Positions 18,244 through 28,424 of a stretch of 58,897 nucleotides of DNA are shown here, one piece after another. The notes beneath the pieces are model-generated. The model was not told the origin of the DNA, searched no databases, and worked only from the letters and a program-made list of their open reading frames with translations. Source of the DNA: Oscillospiraceae bacterium (GTDB lineage Bacteria > Bacillota > Clostridia > Oscillospirales > Acutalibacteraceae); assembly GCA_902769255.1 (NCBI GenBank), contig CACXOM010000008.1:1-58897 (forward strand), written 5' to 3'. Position 1 is the stretch's first letter; each line of letters opens with the position of its first letter. Position numbers and translations under genes: made by a program.

Positions 18244-18876
18244 TTAATCCTCCAAAGCTTTGAAGGTTAAAGCGGTTGTATCAGCCACTTCTTCCTGTCC
18301 TTCAACTGCTTTTAAAATGCCTTTTTCGGCATAGTAATCTTTAAGCGGTTCGGTTTGTTCGTGATAAACATTAAGTCTGTCAAGAACAACTTCAGGCTTA
18401 TCATCTTTACGAATAATAAGTTCTGCACCGCAATTGTTACAAACGCCATCTTTTTCAGGCTTTTTGTATTCTATATGATAAGAAGCACCGCAGTCAGGGC
18501 AAACTCTTCTGCCCGACATACGTTCAACGATTTTTTCGTCTGCTACTTCAATATCAATAACTCTGTCAATCTGAATGCCCATTTCATCAAGCGCTTTTGC
18601 CTGAGGAATTGTTCTTGGGAAACCATCAAGAATGAATCCGTTTTTGCAATCATCTTGTGCTAAACGGTCTTTGATGATTCCGATAACAACTTCATCGGGA
18701 ACTAATTTGCCTGATTCAATGAAAGACTTAGCTTTAAGTCCCATTTCAGTTTCGTTTTTAAGCGCTTCACGAATAATATTACCTGTTGAAATTGTAGGAA
18801 TATTAAGTTTGTCGCTTACTTTTTCTGCTTGAGTGCCTTTACCAGCACCCGGAGCACCTAAGAAAATTAAATTCAT
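18244..18876 (-). CDS. adk: Adenylate kinase with zinc-binding LID
   Basis: Interconverts ATP + AMP and 2 ADP (EC 2.7.4.3). The P-loop GAPGAGKGTQA is at residues 7-17, the NMP-binding domain follows, and DGFPRTIPQA is near 84-93. The LID domain holds a Cys4 zinc site (CPDCGASYH and CNNCG, about 130-153), usual in Gram-positive adenylate kinases. Full length at 210 residues. It sits between secY and map. Confidence 0.97.
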   Translation of the reverse strand: MNLIFLGAPGAGKGTQAEKVSDKLNIPTISTGNIIREALKNETEMGLKAKSFIESGKLVPDEVVIGIIKDRLAQDDCKNGFILDGFPRTIPQAKALDEMGIQIDRVIDIEVADEKIVERMSGRRVCPDCGASYHIEYKKPEKDGVCNNCGAELIIRKDDKPEVVLDRLNVYHEQTEPLKDYYAEKGILKAVEGQEEVADTTALTFKALED

Positions 18877-18924
18877 ATTAATTCCTGCCTTTCATTATAC
18901 ATTTCACAAAAAAGTATTCTTTAA

Positions 18925-20250
18925 TTAATCAAGGAAACCTTTGTAATGACGCATCATCATTTGCGATTCAAGTTGTTGAACGGTGTCAATAGCAACACCT
19001 ACAACGATAAGCAATGAAGTACCGCCAAGTGAAATGTTTACAGTCATAAACTGTTGCATAATTGTAGGAAGAACAGCGATTATACCTAAGAAAATAGCAC
19101 CGACAAGGGTAATTCTTGACAAGATATTTTTGATAAATATTTGTGTCGGTTTACCCGGACGAATACCCGGAATTGCACCGTTATTTTTTCTAAGGTTATT
19201 AGCCATTTCAACAGGATTGTACTGAATTGATGTGTAGAAATAAGCAAAAGCGATAATCAAAGCAAAATAAATTACGGCATATGACCAACTTTGATAGTTG
19301 ATAAGGCTTAAAACTCTAAACCAGGTTTTTTCAGCCACAGCAGAATAGTCGCTCTGGAAGAATTGTAAAACCTGTTGAGGAATCATAAGAATAGAACTTG
19401 CAAAGATGATTGGCATAACGCCTGACATATTAACCTTAATAGGCATATGCGAGTTCTGACCGCCGTATTGTTTTCTGCCTACAACACGTTTTGCATACTG
19501 AATAGGAATTCTTCTTTCTGCAAATTGCATCCAAACTACGAAGATAATAACAACTGCAAAAATTATAAGAAGAATAATTACTTCTAACCAGTTTTTAAAG
19601 AGTGCGTCTTCCTCACTCTTTGTGATAAGGGTTATAAGTGTGTTAATACCGCTTGGAAGTCTTGAAATAATACCTGCGAAAAGCAATAATGAAATACCGT
19701 TGCCGATACCTTTTTCATCAATTCTTTCACCAAGCCACATCATTAAAGCGGAACCTGCGGTGAAGCAAAGAATGATTACAATTGCTGCAAAGGTTTTATC
19801 AAATCCCGAAGTAATATTACTCTGAAGATAACCCGAAGCGCTCAACCACCACCAGTATGCAGTACCTTGAATAAGACCAAGAATTACTGTTGCAAAACGG
19901 GTGTATTTAGCAATTTTTCTTTGACCTTCTTCGCCTTCCTGCGCTAATCTTTCAAGCGGAGGAATAGCAACTGTCAACAATTGCATAATGATTGATGCGT
20001 TAATGTACGGTGTAATTGACATTGCAAACAATGCGCCGTATTCCATAGCGCCACCGGAAAGCACGTTTAAATAATTAAACATAATGCTACCGTCAGCCGC
20101 ATCGTTTACAGCTTTGCTTAAAGAAGCAACGTCAATAAACGGTACCGGAAGATAAGAGCCGATTCTAAATACAAGGAAAATCATCAATGTGTAGAGAATT
20201 TTTCTACGCATATCAGCAACTCTCCAAGCGTTACGAAGTGTTTGAAACAT
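18925..20250 (-). CDS. secY: SecY preprotein translocase channel subunit
   Basis: SecY forms the protein-conducting channel in the plasma membrane. Ten transmembrane segments are visible in 441 residues, with the plug-region start SLAKAVNDA-like block after segment 1 and the conserved cytoplasmic loops (RIPIQYAKR and the NPVEMANNLRKNNGAIPGIRP block, written here in two parts). It follows rplO by four bases, the usual spc-operon position. Confidence 0.97.
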   Translation of the reverse strand: MFQTLRNAWRVADMRRKILYTLMIFLVFRIGSYLPVPFIDVASLSKAVNDAADGSIMFNYLNVLSGGAMEYGALFAMSITPYINASIIMQLLTVAIPPLERLAQEGEEGQRKIAKYTRFATVILGLIQGTAYWWWLSASGYLQSNITSGFDKTFAAIVIILCFTAGSALMMWLGERIDEKGIGNGISLLLFAGIISRLPSGINTLITLITKSEEDALFKNWLEVIILLIIFAVVIIFVVWMQFAERRIPIQYAKRVVGRKQYGGQNSHMPIKVNMSGVMPIIFASSILMIPQQVLQFFQSDYSAVAEKTWFRVLSLINYQSWSYAVIYFALIIAFAYFYTSIQYNPVEMANNLRKNNGAIPGIRPGKPTQIFIKNILSRITLVGAIFLGIIAVLPTIMQQFMTVNISLGGTSLLIVVGVAIDTVQQLESQMMMRHYKGFLD

Positions 20251-20254
20251 TGTT

Positions 20255-20695
20255 TTAAACCTCCTCAGCCTTTCCTCCTGCTGCTTCTATCTTCTGTTTA
20301 GCAGAAGCAGAGAAAGCAGCTACTTGAACTGTTAATTTTTTAGTCAACTCGCCGTTGCCTAAAATTTTAACGCCGTCCAACGCTTTTTTAATGATACCTT
20401 TTTCGATTAAAGCATCACTTGTAACTACTGCGCCATCGTCAAAAGCATTTAATGCTGATAAGTTGATTGCAACAGTCTTTTTAGCAAAAATGTTATTAAA
20501 ACCTCTTTTCGGAACACGTCTTGCGAGAGGCATTTGACCGCCTTCAAATCCCGGACGAACTCCGCCGCCTGAACGGGCTTTTTGACCTTTATGACCTTTA
20601 CCTGCGGTTTTACCTTGTCCCGAAGCCGGACCTCTGCCGATTCTTTTTGAACCTTTTACAGAACCCTCAGCCGGACCTAAATCATGAAGTTTCAT
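20255..20695 (-). CDS. rplO: Ribosomal protein uL15
   Basis: Large-subunit assembly protein. The glycine- and basic-rich N-terminal extension ([20 protein letters not shown]) and the globular C-terminal part are complete in 146 residues. It lies between rpmD and secY. Confidence 0.97.
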   Translation of the reverse strand: MKLHDLGPAEGSVKGSKRIGRGPASGQGKTAGKGHKGQKARSGGGVRPGFEGGQMPLARRVPKRGFNNIFAKKTVAINLSALNAFDDGAVVTSDALIEKGIIKKALDGVKILGNGELTKKLTVQVAAFSASAKQKIEAAGGKAEEV

Positions 20696-20716
20696 TTATT
20701 CGCACCTCCTTAAGAA

Positions 20717-20914
20717 TTATTCAGTTACCTCTACGAGGTGAGATATTTTAGCGATTTTACCTTTAGTCTGGTCGTTATCAGGCTGAACTGTAGAATCACC
20801 CGGTTTTTTAAGACCTAACGAAATTGCTGTAGCAATTTGTTTTTCTTTACAACCGATTAAACTTTTTTTCAAAGTAATTGTAAGGCCTGCAGCCTTTGTC
20901 TTTTTAGTAGCCAT
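20717..20914 (-). CDS. rpmD: Ribosomal protein uL30
   Basis: Small large-subunit protein of 65 residues with the L30 signature LTITLKKSLIGCKEKQIATA. An Ala/Lys-rich N-terminal stretch and the C-terminal KGKIAKISHLVEV are typical. It sits between rpsE and rplO. Confidence 0.95.
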   Translation of the reverse strand: MATKKTKAAGLTITLKKSLIGCKEKQIATAISLGLKKPGDSTVQPDNDQTKGKIAKISHLVEVTE

Positions 20915-20926
20915 TTTGCTGCCTCC

Positions 20927-21427
20927 TTAACCTAAAATTTCTTTTACGCTCTTGCCACGAGTTTCAGCAACTTCTTCAGCGCTTCTGAGCGAAGCTAAAC
21001 CTTGAATTGTTGCACGAACTACATTGCAAGGATTATTTGAACGCAAAGCTTTAGTACGAATATCTTTAATGCCAACTGTTTCGATAACGGCACGAGCAGG
21101 ACCGCCGGCGATAACGCCGGTACCTTCTGCAGCAGGTTTCATAAGAACTCTGCCTGCGCCGTAAGCACCAATTACCTCGTGAGGAATTGTTGTGCCTTTT
21201 AAAGATACTTTGATAAGGTTTTTCTTTGCGTCTTCACAGCCTTTGCGAATTGCTTCAGGAACCTCGGCAGCTTTACCGATACCGAAACCTACTGTTCCGT
21301 TTCCGTCACCAACAACTACTAAGGCCGAAAATTTCATTATACGACCGCCTTTAACAGTTTTTGATACTCTGTTAATGGCAACTACTCTTTCCTGTAAATC
21401 AAGTACAGATGCGTCAATATTAGCCAA
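20927..21427 (-). CDS. rpsE: Ribosomal protein uS5
   Basis: Small-subunit protein important for decoding fidelity. The double-stranded-RNA-binding-like N-terminal domain ([20 protein letters not shown]) and the C-terminal [15 protein letters not shown] block are intact over 166 residues. It follows rplR by 19 bases. Confidence 0.97.
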   Translation of the reverse strand: MANIDASVLDLQERVVAINRVSKTVKGGRIMKFSALVVVGDGNGTVGFGIGKAAEVPEAIRKGCEDAKKNLIKVSLKGTTIPHEVIGAYGAGRVLMKPAAEGTGVIAGGPARAVIETVGIKDIRTKALRSNNPCNVVRATIQGLASLRSAEEVAETRGKSVKEILG

Positions 21428-21446
21428 AGTCTTTCTCCTCCTTCAA

Positions 21447-21806
21447 TTAGAACTTGAGGCCGCCCTCACGGGCGCCTTCGGCCAACTCTTTAACACGGCC
21501 GTGATAAATGTTACCGCCTCGGTCGAATACAACCTCGGTTATTCCTGCTTTTACAGCACGCTCAGCAACAGTTTGACCAACTTTTTTTGCTGCTTCTTTG
21601 TTGCCGCCGTTTCCTTCGAAACCTTTTTCAACTGTTGAAGCAGATGCTAAAGTTTTGCCTGTTGTGTCGTCAATTACTTGTGCATAGATATTAGAGAGTG
21701 AACGAAATACGCTAAGACGAGGTCTAGCCTGTGTTCCGACAACTTTGCTGCGGACTCTCTTATGTCTTTTCTGACGAGCGGCTTTTCTATCTGGTCTGTT
21801 AACCAT
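21447..21806 (-). CDS. rplR: Ribosomal protein uL18
   Basis: Binds 5S rRNA in the central protuberance. It has the basic N-terminus ([19 protein letters not shown]) and the conserved [20 protein letters not shown] near the C-terminus, over 119 residues. An N-terminal extension in another frame is a shadow. Confidence 0.97.
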   Translation of the reverse strand: MVNRPDRKAARQKRHKRVRSKVVGTQARPRLSVFRSLSNIYAQVIDDTTGKTLASASTVEKGFEGNGGNKEAAKKVGQTVAERAVKAGITEVVFDRGGNIYHGRVKELAEGAREGGLKF

Positions 21807-21824
21807 AATTTCACTCCTCCCTTA

Positions 21825-22370
21825 TTAGCTAGCGCCTTTGCCGGCTTTACCTTCCTTACGGCGGATATGTTCGTCGGCATACTTAATACCTTTGCCTTTA
21901 TATGGCTCAGGTGGGCGTTTTTCTCTGATTTCAGCAGCGAACTGACCAACTTTTTGCTTATCAGGACCGCTGATTATGATTTGGTTTGCACTCGGGCATT
22001 CGATTGTGATACCTTCAACTTCTTCAACAATAACTTGATGTGAAAAACCTAAGTTCATTGTAAGGGTTTTACCTTGTTTTTGAACACGGTAACCAACACC
22101 GTTTACCTCGAGTTCTTTTTTGAAGCCGTTTGTAACGCCTTCAACCATATTGAAAAGTAATGAACGGGTAAGACCGTGTAAAGCACGGTTTTCTTTCTGG
22201 TCGTTAGGACGAGAAACTGTAATTTCACTACCCTCAATTTTGATTTCCATGTTAGGATTAAATTCCTGTGTAAGGGTGCCTTTCGGGCCTTTTACTGTAA
22301 CGGAATTGCCATCCTGTTTAACCTCAACTCCTGCCGGAATTGTAATCGGTTTCTTACCGATACGAGACAT
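21825..22370 (-). CDS. rplF: Ribosomal protein uL6
   Basis: Two tandem L6 domains near the factor-binding site of the large subunit. The start [17 protein letters not shown] and the C-terminal signature [19 protein letters not shown] are conserved. 181 residues is the normal length. Confidence 0.97.
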   Translation of the reverse strand: MSRIGKKPITIPAGVEVKQDGNSVTVKGPKGTLTQEFNPNMEIKIEGSEITVSRPNDQKENRALHGLTRSLLFNMVEGVTNGFKKELEVNGVGYRVQKQGKTLTMNLGFSHQVIVEEVEGITIECPSANQIIISGPDKQKVGQFAAEIREKRPPEPYKGKGIKYADEHIRRKEGKAGKGAS

Positions 22371-22384
22371 CTTCCATTACCTCC

Positions 22385-22783
22385 TTACCATACGAAAGCG
22401 AGGACTTCGCCGCCGATGTTCTCTTTGCGAGCCTGCTTATCTGTCATAATACCTTTTGATGTTGAAAGGATTGCAATACCAAGTCCTCTCATAACCTGTG
22501 GCATATCTTCTACGCCTGTATAAATACGCAAACCGGGTTTAGAAACTCTGCGGAGTCCCTGAATAACCTGTGTTTTGTTTGCGCCGTATTTCAATTGGAT
22601 ACGAATGATACCCTGTTTTCCGTCATCAATAACGGAAAAACTTTTAACATAACCTTCATCTACAAGAATTTGTGCAATTGACTTTTTCAAGTTAGATGCA
22701 GGAATGTCAACCGAATCATGCTTTGCAGAGTTTGCATTACGAATTCTTGTAAGCATATCAGCAATAATATCGGTTACTTGCAT
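22385..22783 (-). CDS. rpsH: Ribosomal protein uS8
   Basis: Central-domain 16S rRNA-binding protein. It starts [20 protein letters not shown] and carries the C-terminal [19 protein letters not shown] block that contacts rRNA helix 21. 132 residues. In E. coli S8 represses its own operon at the rplE region; no such site was recognised here. Confidence 0.97.
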   Translation of the reverse strand: MQVTDIIADMLTRIRNANSAKHDSVDIPASNLKKSIAQILVDEGYVKSFSVIDDGKQGIIRIQLKYGANKTQVIQGLRRVSKPGLRIYTGVEDMPQVMRGLGIAILSTSKGIMTDKQARKENIGGEVLAFVW

Positions 22784-22814
22784 AATAAAACCTCCTTATA
22801 TTCAGTTGAGCCGT

Positions 22815-23000
22815 TTACCAACTTGCTTTCTTTACGCCCGGAATTTCGCCTTTGTAAGCGAGTTCTCTGAAACAAATACGACAAATACCGTATTTGCGAA
22901 GATAAGCGTGCGGTCTACCACAGATTTTACATCTGTTATAAGCGCGTGTAGAAAACTTAGGAGTTCTCTGTTGCTTAACTTTCATTGATGTTTTAGCCAT
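22815..23000 (-). CDS. rpsZ: Ribosomal protein uS14, zinc-binding type Z
   Basis: The 61-residue form with a Cys4 zinc site (CKICGRPH then CRICFREL) and the ending [11 protein letters not shown]. This is the standard zinc form of Firmicutes, found between rplE and rpsH. Confidence 0.97.
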   Translation of the reverse strand: MAKTSMKVKQQRTPKFSTRAYNRCKICGRPHAYLRKYGICRICFRELAYKGEIPGVKKASW

Positions 23001-23014
23001 AATAAACCTCCTTG

Positions 23015-23554
23015 TTATCTTGCAAACGGAGCGCCCATAAGAGTTAATAACTCTTTGGCTTCTTCGTCAGTTTTTGCGGTTGTGATAAATGTAATATCCA
23101 TACCGCGAACCTTGTCAATTTGATCATATTCGATTTCAGGGAAAATAAGTTGTTCCTTAACGCCCATGCTGTAGTTGCCGCGGCCGTCAAATGAATTAGG
23201 ATTAATTCCTCTGAAGTCTCTTACTCGTGGAAGAGCGATTGAGAAGAGTCTGTCAACAAACTCATACATTTTGTCGCCTCTGAGTGTAACTTTTACGCCG
23301 ATTGGCATACCTTCACGAAGTTTAAAGTTAGCTACTGATTTTTTAGCACGGCAAACAACCGGTTTTTGACCTGTGATTGTTGCAATGTCTTTTTCAATAG
23401 CACCGATAACTTTTGAGTTATCTTTTGCTTCGCCTGCACCTACATTGATAACAACTTTATCAATTTTAGGAATTTGCATTACACTTTTGTACTCAAACTT
23501 TTTCATTAAAGCAGGAGCAACTTGTTCTTTATACATATCTTTAAATCTTGGCAT
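23015..23554 (-). CDS. rplE: Ribosomal protein uL5
   Basis: Binds 5S rRNA and contacts tRNA at the P site. It has the [16 protein letters not shown] block near residue 35 and [20 protein letters not shown] near 115. At 179 residues it has the usual length. Confidence 0.97.
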   Translation of the reverse strand: MPRFKDMYKEQVAPALMKKFEYKSVMQIPKIDKVVINVGAGEAKDNSKVIGAIEKDIATITGQKPVVCRAKKSVANFKLREGMPIGVKVTLRGDKMYEFVDRLFSIALPRVRDFRGINPNSFDGRGNYSMGVKEQLIFPEIEYDQIDKVRGMDITFITTAKTDEEAKELLTLMGAPFAR

Positions 23555-23570
23555 AATTAACTACTCCTCC

Positions 23571-23888
23571 TTACTTTAATTCGGCGCCGCATTTTGCACA
23601 AACGCGAACTTTTTTACCGTTTTCAATTTTATGAGCAACTCTTGTTTGTTTTTTGCATTTTGGGCAAACAGGTTGAACCTTGCAAGCATAAATTGCGCCT
23701 TCGGCTTTAATAATACCTGATGGGTCGCCTGCTTTTCTTGGTTTAACATGTTTTGTTACCATATTGCATTTTTCAACAATTACTTTGCCTTCTTCAGGGC
23801 TAACAGCCATAACTTTGCCTGTTTTGCCTTTATCTTTACCGGAGATAATCATTACCTCATCGCCGGTTTTTACATGAATTTTCTTCAT
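23571..23888 (-). CDS. rplX: Ribosomal protein uL24 with C-terminal zinc ribbon
   Basis: Assembly-initiator protein of the large subunit. The KOW motif (GDEVMIISGKDKGKTGKVM) opens the protein, and the C-terminal third holds two CxxC pairs (CPKC and CAKC, near residues 76-79 and 97-100) that probably bind zinc, a feature of many clostridial uL24. 105 residues. Confidence 0.97.
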   Translation of the reverse strand: MKKIHVKTGDEVMIISGKDKGKTGKVMAVSPEEGKVIVEKCNMVTKHVKPRKAGDPSGIIKAEGAIYACKVQPVCPKCKKQTRVAHKIENGKKVRVCAKCGAELK

Positions 23889-23902
23889 TTAAACGCCCCT
23901 CC

Positions 23903-24271
23903 TTAAAGTACTTCCGGAGCGAGTGATAAGATTCTCATATAATCTTTATCACGCAACTCTCTGGCAACCGGTCCAAAGATACGGGTGCCTCTCGGGGTTT
24001 TATCGTCTCTGATTATAACGGCAGCATTTTCATCAAATCTGATGTATGTTCCGTCTTCACGGCGAAGTCCTTTAACTGAACGAACTACGACCGCTTTTAC
24101 AACATCGCCTTTTTTAACAGTTCCGCCTGGGGTTGCCTTTTTAACAGAAGCAACCACAACGTCACCAATATTAGCATATCTTCTGCCTGAGCCGCCAAGA
24201 ACACGAATGCACATAATTTCTTTTGCGCCTGTGTTATCAGCAACTTTAAGATAACTCTGTTGTTGTATCAC
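23903..24271 (-). CDS. rplN: Ribosomal protein uL14
   Basis: Interface protein of the large subunit. It starts [20 protein letters not shown] and contains the highly conserved [17 protein letters not shown] and [16 protein letters not shown] blocks. 122 residues. Confidence 0.98.
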   Translation of the reverse strand: MIQQQSYLKVADNTGAKEIMCIRVLGGSGRRYANIGDVVVASVKKATPGGTVKKGDVVKAVVVRSVKGLRREDGTYIRFDENAAVIIRDDKTPRGTRIFGPVARELRDKDYMRILSLAPEVL

Positions 24272-24286
24272 AGTGGGTTCCTCCTT

Positions 24287-24541
24287 TTATTTGGCTTTCT
24301 CAATGATTTGAACTAAACGCCATCTTTTATCTTTTGACAAAGGACGAGTTTCCATAACTTCAACTCTGTCGCCTTTTTTAGCAGCGTTTTGCTCATCATG
24401 AGCCTTAAGTTTTACTGTTTTCTTTACGATTTTATTGTAAAGTTTGTGTTTAACATTGTCTTCAATAGCAACTACGATAGTTTTATCCATTTTATCGCTA
24501 ACTACTTTTCCAACTCTGGTTTTTCTAAGATTTCTTTCCAT
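24287..24541 (-). CDS. rpsQ: Ribosomal protein uS17
   Basis: Primary 16S rRNA-binding OB-fold protein. The start is taken at ATG 24541 ([20 protein letters not shown]), with GGAGG ten bases upstream; an in-frame TTG two codons earlier lies only four bases from that site. This gives 84 residues, the usual length. The conserved [11 protein letters not shown] and [20 protein letters not shown] blocks are present. Confidence 0.95.
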   Translation of the reverse strand: MERNLRKTRVGKVVSDKMDKTIVVAIEDNVKHKLYNKIVKKTVKLKAHDEQNAAKKGDRVEVMETRPLSKDKRWRLVQIIEKAK

Positions 24542-24557
24542 TCTCAATTAACCTCCC

Positions 24558-24758
24558 TTATGCATTCTCTTCGAGAGATTTTGCTGCTAAAACTGTGTTT
24601 ACACGAGCAATATCTTTCTTAACTGCTTTAATACGCATAGGATTTTCAAGTTGGTTTACAGCGAGCTGGAAGCGTAAGTTAAAAAGTTCTTTTTTAAGGT
24701 CTGCCAATTTCTCATTGAGTTCTTTAACAGACAAATCTCTTAATTCACTTGCTTTCAT
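24558..24758 (-). CDS. rpmC: Ribosomal protein uL29
   Basis: A 66-residue helical hairpin protein at the exit tunnel ([20 protein letters not shown] start, [19 protein letters not shown] middle). Its ATG overlaps the rplP stop codon by one base, so the two are translationally coupled. Confidence 0.96.
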   Translation of the reverse strand: MKASELRDLSVKELNEKLADLKKELFNLRFQLAVNQLENPMRIKAVKKDIARVNTVLAAKSLEENA

Positions 24759-25192
24759 TATTGCTCACCTTCCTCTTCTTTTACTACAAATTTACATTTG
24801 ATAGGAAGTTTGTGCATAGCAAGACGCATAGCCTCTCTTGCAACTTCTTCGGTAATCAACTTAGGATCGCCGCCTATTTCAAACATAATTCTGCCTGGTT
24901 TTACAACCGCTACCCAATATTCCGGTGAACCTTTACCTTTACCCATTCGGGTTTCAGCAGGTTTTTCTGTAATCGGTTTATCAGGGAAAATTTTAATCCA
25001 TACTTGACCGCCACGTTTGATGTAACGAGTCATTGCAATACGTGCTGCCTCAATTTGATTGGCAGTAATCCATGCTGGCTCCAAAGCTTGGAGGCCAAAT
25101 CTACCGTAAGTGATAGTGTTGCCGCGAGTAGCCTTACCCTTCATGCGACCACGTTGCACTCTACGATGTTTAACACGCTTAGGCATTAACAT
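24758..25192 (-). CDS. rplP: Ribosomal protein uL16
   Basis: Large-subunit protein at the A-site side of the peptidyl transferase centre. It starts [20 protein letters not shown], matching the family start, so the first ATG is used; AAAGGAGG lies eight bases upstream inside the end of rpsC. The reading frames overlap by 14 bases. 144 residues. Confidence 0.97.
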   Translation of the reverse strand: MLMPKRVKHRRVQRGRMKGKATRGNTITYGRFGLQALEPAWITANQIEAARIAMTRYIKRGGQVWIKIFPDKPITEKPAETRMGKGKGSPEYWVAVVKPGRIMFEIGGDPKLITEEVAREAMRLAMHKLPIKCKFVVKEEEGEQ

Positions 25193-25874
25193 TTTTTTTG
25201 CCTCCTTTTCTGCGTCTGTCTTTACCCATAGAAACTCTCTTAGCGCTCTTCAATACTTCACCGCTGTAAATCCAGATTTTAACACCGATTTTACCGTAAG
25301 TTGTGTTTGCCTCAGCAAAACCATAGTCGATGTCTGCACGGATTGTTTGAAGCGGAATAGTACCCTCATGATAATGTTCAGAACGAGCGATTTCAGCACC
25401 GCCTAAACGACCCGAAACCTGAGTTTTAATACCTTTTGCACCGAGTTTCATAGTTCTTCCGATTGCTTGTTTAAGCGCACGACGGAAGGAGATACGATTC
25501 TCGAGTTGTGCTGCAACATTTTCAGCAACCAACTGAGCATTAAGGTCAGGGTTTTTAACCTCAACAATGTTGATAATTACAGGTTTTGAGAGCATTTTCT
25601 CGCAATCTGCTTTTAACTTGTCAATTTCAGAACCGTTACGGCCGATAACCATACCCGGTTTTGCGCAATGAATAAAAATTCTTACACGTTTAGCGTCACG
25701 CTCAATTTCAATTTCAGGAATACCTGCTTTGTAAAGACGTTTTTTAAGATAATTTCTTAAATTGTAGTCCTCTACCAAAGTATCGCCGAAATCTTTATCT
25801 TGTGCAAACCAACGGCTGCTCCAATTTTTGATAACGCCGACTCTAAGTCCGTGTGGATGAACTTTCTGGCCCAT
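25179..25874 (-). CDS. rpsC: Ribosomal protein uS3
   Basis: Small-subunit protein at the mRNA entry site. The KH domain ([20 protein letters not shown]) and the C-terminal domain with [15 protein letters not shown] are intact in 231 residues. The tail [11 protein letters not shown] is basic and its codons also hold the ribosome binding site for rplP. Confidence 0.97.
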   Translation of the reverse strand: MGQKVHPHGLRVGVIKNWSSRWFAQDKDFGDTLVEDYNLRNYLKKRLYKAGIPEIEIERDAKRVRIFIHCAKPGMVIGRNGSEIDKLKADCEKMLSKPVIINIVEVKNPDLNAQLVAENVAAQLENRISFRRALKQAIGRTMKLGAKGIKTQVSGRLGGAEIARSEHYHEGTIPLQTIRADIDYGFAEANTTYGKIGVKIWIYSGEVLKSAKRVSMGKDRRRKGGKKNVNA

Positions 25875-25891
25875 AATTTTACCTCCTTCTC

Positions 25892-26230
25892 TTAGTCTTC
25901 ATACTCTTTTAATACAAGAGTAATGTGTGATGTTCTTTTATAAATATGGTATGCTCTGCCGTGTGCTCTTGGTCTGATTCTCTTTAAAATCGGACCTGCG
26001 CCTGCATAACATTCTGCAACATAAAGGTTGCCTACGTCCATATTGTGATTGTTTTCTGCGTTAGCCATTGCTGATTTAAGCAATTTTTCCAAAGGCTCAC
26101 AAGCGGCCTTAGGTGTATGGCGTAAAATAGCCATTGCTTTGTCAGCGGGCTGTTTTCTGATCAAATCAAGAACGATTTGAACTTTTCTCGGGGAAATGCG
26201 AACATATTTCGCTGTTGCCCTTGATTCCAT
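25892..26230 (-). CDS. rplV: Ribosomal protein uL22
   Basis: Exit-tunnel protein with an extended hairpin. It starts [20 protein letters not shown] and ends with the conserved hairpin and [20 protein letters not shown]. 112 residues. Confidence 0.97.
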   Translation of the reverse strand: MESRATAKYVRISPRKVQIVLDLIRKQPADKAMAILRHTPKAACEPLEKLLKSAMANAENNHNMDVGNLYVAECYAGAGPILKRIRPRAHGRAYHIYKRTSHITLVLKEYED

Positions 26231-26252
26231 AATCTAATCTCCTTTCGGCCTC

Positions 26253-26525
26253 TTATTTAGTAGTTTTAGCGCCTGCGTGGCCCTTAAAAGTTCTGGTTGG
26301 TGCAAACTCACCGAGCTTGTGACCTACCATATCTTCTGTAACATAAACCGGAACATGTTTGCGTCCGTCATGTACAGCGAATGTGTGTCCTACAAAATCA
26401 GGGAAGATTGTTGAAGAACGACTCCAAGTTTTGAGAATTTTCTTTTCTCCGGCCTCGTTCATTGCCTGAACTCTTGCGAGTAATTTAGGCTGTACGAAAG
26501 GTCCTTTTTTCAAACTTCTTGACAT
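26253..26525 (-). CDS. rpsS: Ribosomal protein uS19
   Basis: Small-subunit head protein. Signature blocks [18 protein letters not shown] and [18 protein letters not shown] are present in 90 residues. It follows rplB by 23 bases. Confidence 0.97.
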   Translation of the reverse strand: MSRSLKKGPFVQPKLLARVQAMNEAGEKKILKTWSRSSTIFPDFVGHTFAVHDGRKHVPVYVTEDMVGHKLGEFAPTRTFKGHAGAKTTK

Positions 26526-26548
26526 AATAAAACGCTCCTTTCGTCCGA

Positions 26549-27382
26549 TTATTTATCGTTTCTGCGTTTAACAATAAGTTTGTCAGACGCTTTGTGTTTG
26601 TTACGTGTTTTGTAACCGAGTGCAGGTTTACCCCAAGGAGTAACAGGACCCGGACGACCGATTGGTGATTTACCTTCACCACCACCATGCGGGTGATCGC
26701 AAGGGTTCATAACAGAACCACGAACTGTTGGTCTCCAACCCATGTGACGTCTTCTACCGGCTTTACCGTAGTTAACGTTTTCATGTTCAATGTTAGAAAC
26801 CTGACCGATTGTAGCCATACAGTTTTCAGGAACATTTCTAAGTTCGCCCGAAGGTAAACGAAGAAGTGCCATACCGTTTTCTTTAGCCATAAGTTGAGCT
26901 TGGTTACCTGCTGCACGAGCGAGTTGTCCGCCTTTACCTGGGTAAAGCTCAATGTTATGAACAATAGTACCTACCGGAATGTTGATAAGTGGTAATGCGT
27001 TACCAGGAAGAATATCAGCATCAGGTCCGTTTACTATTTTGTGTCCCTCTTTTAAGCCGACAGGAGCTAAAATGTAGCTCTTTTCGCCGTCTTCATATTG
27101 AATAAGTGCAATGAAAGCTGATCTGTTAGGATCATATTCAATTGACTGAACAATAGCGGGAACACCGAATTTTTGTCTTTTAAAATCGATAATTCTGTAT
27201 TTTCTTCTGTTGGCACCGCCACGATGACGAACTGTAATTCTACCGTAGCTGTTTCTGCCTGATTTTGAATTCAAAGGTGCTAAAAGACTACGCTCAGGAG
27301 CGACCTTTGAAAGTGAAGAATAATCAATAACCGTCATGCCACGGCGACCCGGGGTAGTCGGTTTATAATGTTTTACTGGCAT
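26549..27382 (-). CDS. rplB: Ribosomal protein uL2
   Basis: Essential for subunit joining and peptidyl transfer. The C-terminal block [18 protein letters not shown], with the catalysis-linked His, is intact, and the N-terminal domain starts [18 protein letters not shown]. 277 residues. Unlike its neighbours it is separated from the gene before it (rplW) by 108 bases containing perfect hairpins. Confidence 0.97.
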   Translation of the reverse strand: MPVKHYKPTTPGRRGMTVIDYSSLSKVAPERSLLAPLNSKSGRNSYGRITVRHRGGANRRKYRIIDFKRQKFGVPAIVQSIEYDPNRSAFIALIQYEDGEKSYILAPVGLKEGHKIVNGPDADILPGNALPLINIPVGTIVHNIELYPGKGGQLARAAGNQAQLMAKENGMALLRLPSGELRNVPENCMATIGQVSNIEHENVNYGKAGRRRHMGWRPTVRGSVMNPCDHPHGGGEGKSPIGRPGPVTPWGKPALGYKTRNKHKASDKLIVKRRNDK

Positions 27383-27490
27383 TTAATTCACTCTCCTTAT
27401 TATTACGCTTTGCGAAATTCCGATTTAATGCCTTCAGGAATTCCATACTTCGCTTTTGCCAAACTTTTGGCAATAAGGTGTCGCTCTTTT
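27383..27490 (-). other. Unusually long rplW-rplB spacer with hairpins
   Basis: Most neighbours in this operon are 1-45 bases apart; this gap is 108. It holds a perfect 8-base stem with a 2-base loop (27456-27473, TTGCCAAA and TTTGGCAA) and, at the rplW stop, a GCTCT/AGAGC hairpin (27483-27497). There is no T-run, so it is not a plain terminator. It may be an RNA-processing or r-protein binding site; this is inference. Confidence 0.4.
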
Positions 27491-27784
27491 TTAGAGCATA
27501 CCGTCGAAGAAATCAATAGTTTTTGAAGCTTCAGTTAAAGTTACAACAGCTTTTTTCCAAGATTCTGTGTATCCTGTAAATCTGCCGTATCTTCTTTCCT
27601 GACCTCTTACGCTGATTGTGTTTACTTTAGCAACTACAACGCCTTCAAAAAGTTTTTCAACTGCTTTTTTGATTTCAATTTTTGTTGCGCCCTGTGCTAC
27701 TTTAAAGGTGTACTTTTTCTCACGGGCTGCAATCATACTTTTTTCGGTAATAACCGGTGCGATTATAATATCCTCTGCGAACAT
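27491..27784 (-). CDS. rplW: Ribosomal protein uL23
   Basis: Docking site of trigger factor and SRP at the tunnel exit. The frame starts MFAEDIIIAPVITEKSM and has the rRNA-binding KKYTFKVAQGATKIEIKKAV. 97 residues. Its ATG shares one base with the rplD stop. Confidence 0.97.
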   Translation of the reverse strand: MFAEDIIIAPVITEKSMIAAREKKYTFKVAQGATKIEIKKAVEKLFEGVVVAKVNTISVRGQERRYGRFTGYTESWKKAVVTLTEASKTIDFFDGML

Positions 27785-28407
27785 TATGCATACACCTCCT
27801 CAATTGCTTTTACCGCTGCCGATGTAATGATAAGTGAATCGGCATTGATAATATCATAAGCGTTAATTGTGTTTGTTTGTGCTGTTTTAACACCCGGAAT
27901 GTTATTTGCGCTTCTAACTGCAAAAGAGTTGTTTTCATCAAGAACGATAAGCGCTTTTTTACCTGCGCCTACTGCTTTGAGCATATCAGCAACAACTTTT
28001 GTTTTATACTCAGTTGCGTCCATTTTATCAAGAACGATAAGTGCTTTTTCAGCAACCTTGTCAGATAATGCAGATTTAACTGCGAGTGCTCTTTCTTTCT
28101 TGTTTAAACTCTTTGTATAGTCACGAGGCTTCGGAGCAAATACTACACCGCCGTGTGTCCATTGCGGAGCTCTTGTAGAACCCTGTCTTGCGTGGCCTGT
28201 ACCTTTTTGTCTCCAAGGTTTTTTGCCGCCGCCGGAAACTTCAGATCTTGTTAAAGCTGATTGTGTTCCCTGTCTTTGAGCAGATAAGTAATCAACAACT
28301 GCTCTGTGCATAACAACTGCGTTCGGAGTGATACCGAAAACGTTGTCAGAAAGATTAATGTCAGAAACTTTAAGTCCTGCCATATCTACAACTGCTACTT
28401 TTGGCAT
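27784..28407 (-). CDS. rplD: Ribosomal protein uL4
   Basis: Exit-tunnel protein. The conserved extended loop (KKPWRQKGTGHARQGSTRAP) is at about residues 62-81, in a protein of 207 residues. In gamma-proteobacteria L4 represses the S10 operon; here the ~300-nt structured leader before rpsJ is the obvious place for similar control, but this is untested. Confidence 0.97.
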   Translation of the reverse strand: MPKVAVVDMAGLKVSDINLSDNVFGITPNAVVMHRAVVDYLSAQRQGTQSALTRSEVSGGGKKPWRQKGTGHARQGSTRAPQWTHGGVVFAPKPRDYTKSLNKKERALAVKSALSDKVAEKALIVLDKMDATEYKTKVVADMLKAVGAGKKALIVLDENNSFAVRSANNIPGVKTAQTNTINAYDIINADSLIITSAAVKAIEEVYA

Positions 28408-28424
28408 AAATATCTCTCCTTTCC

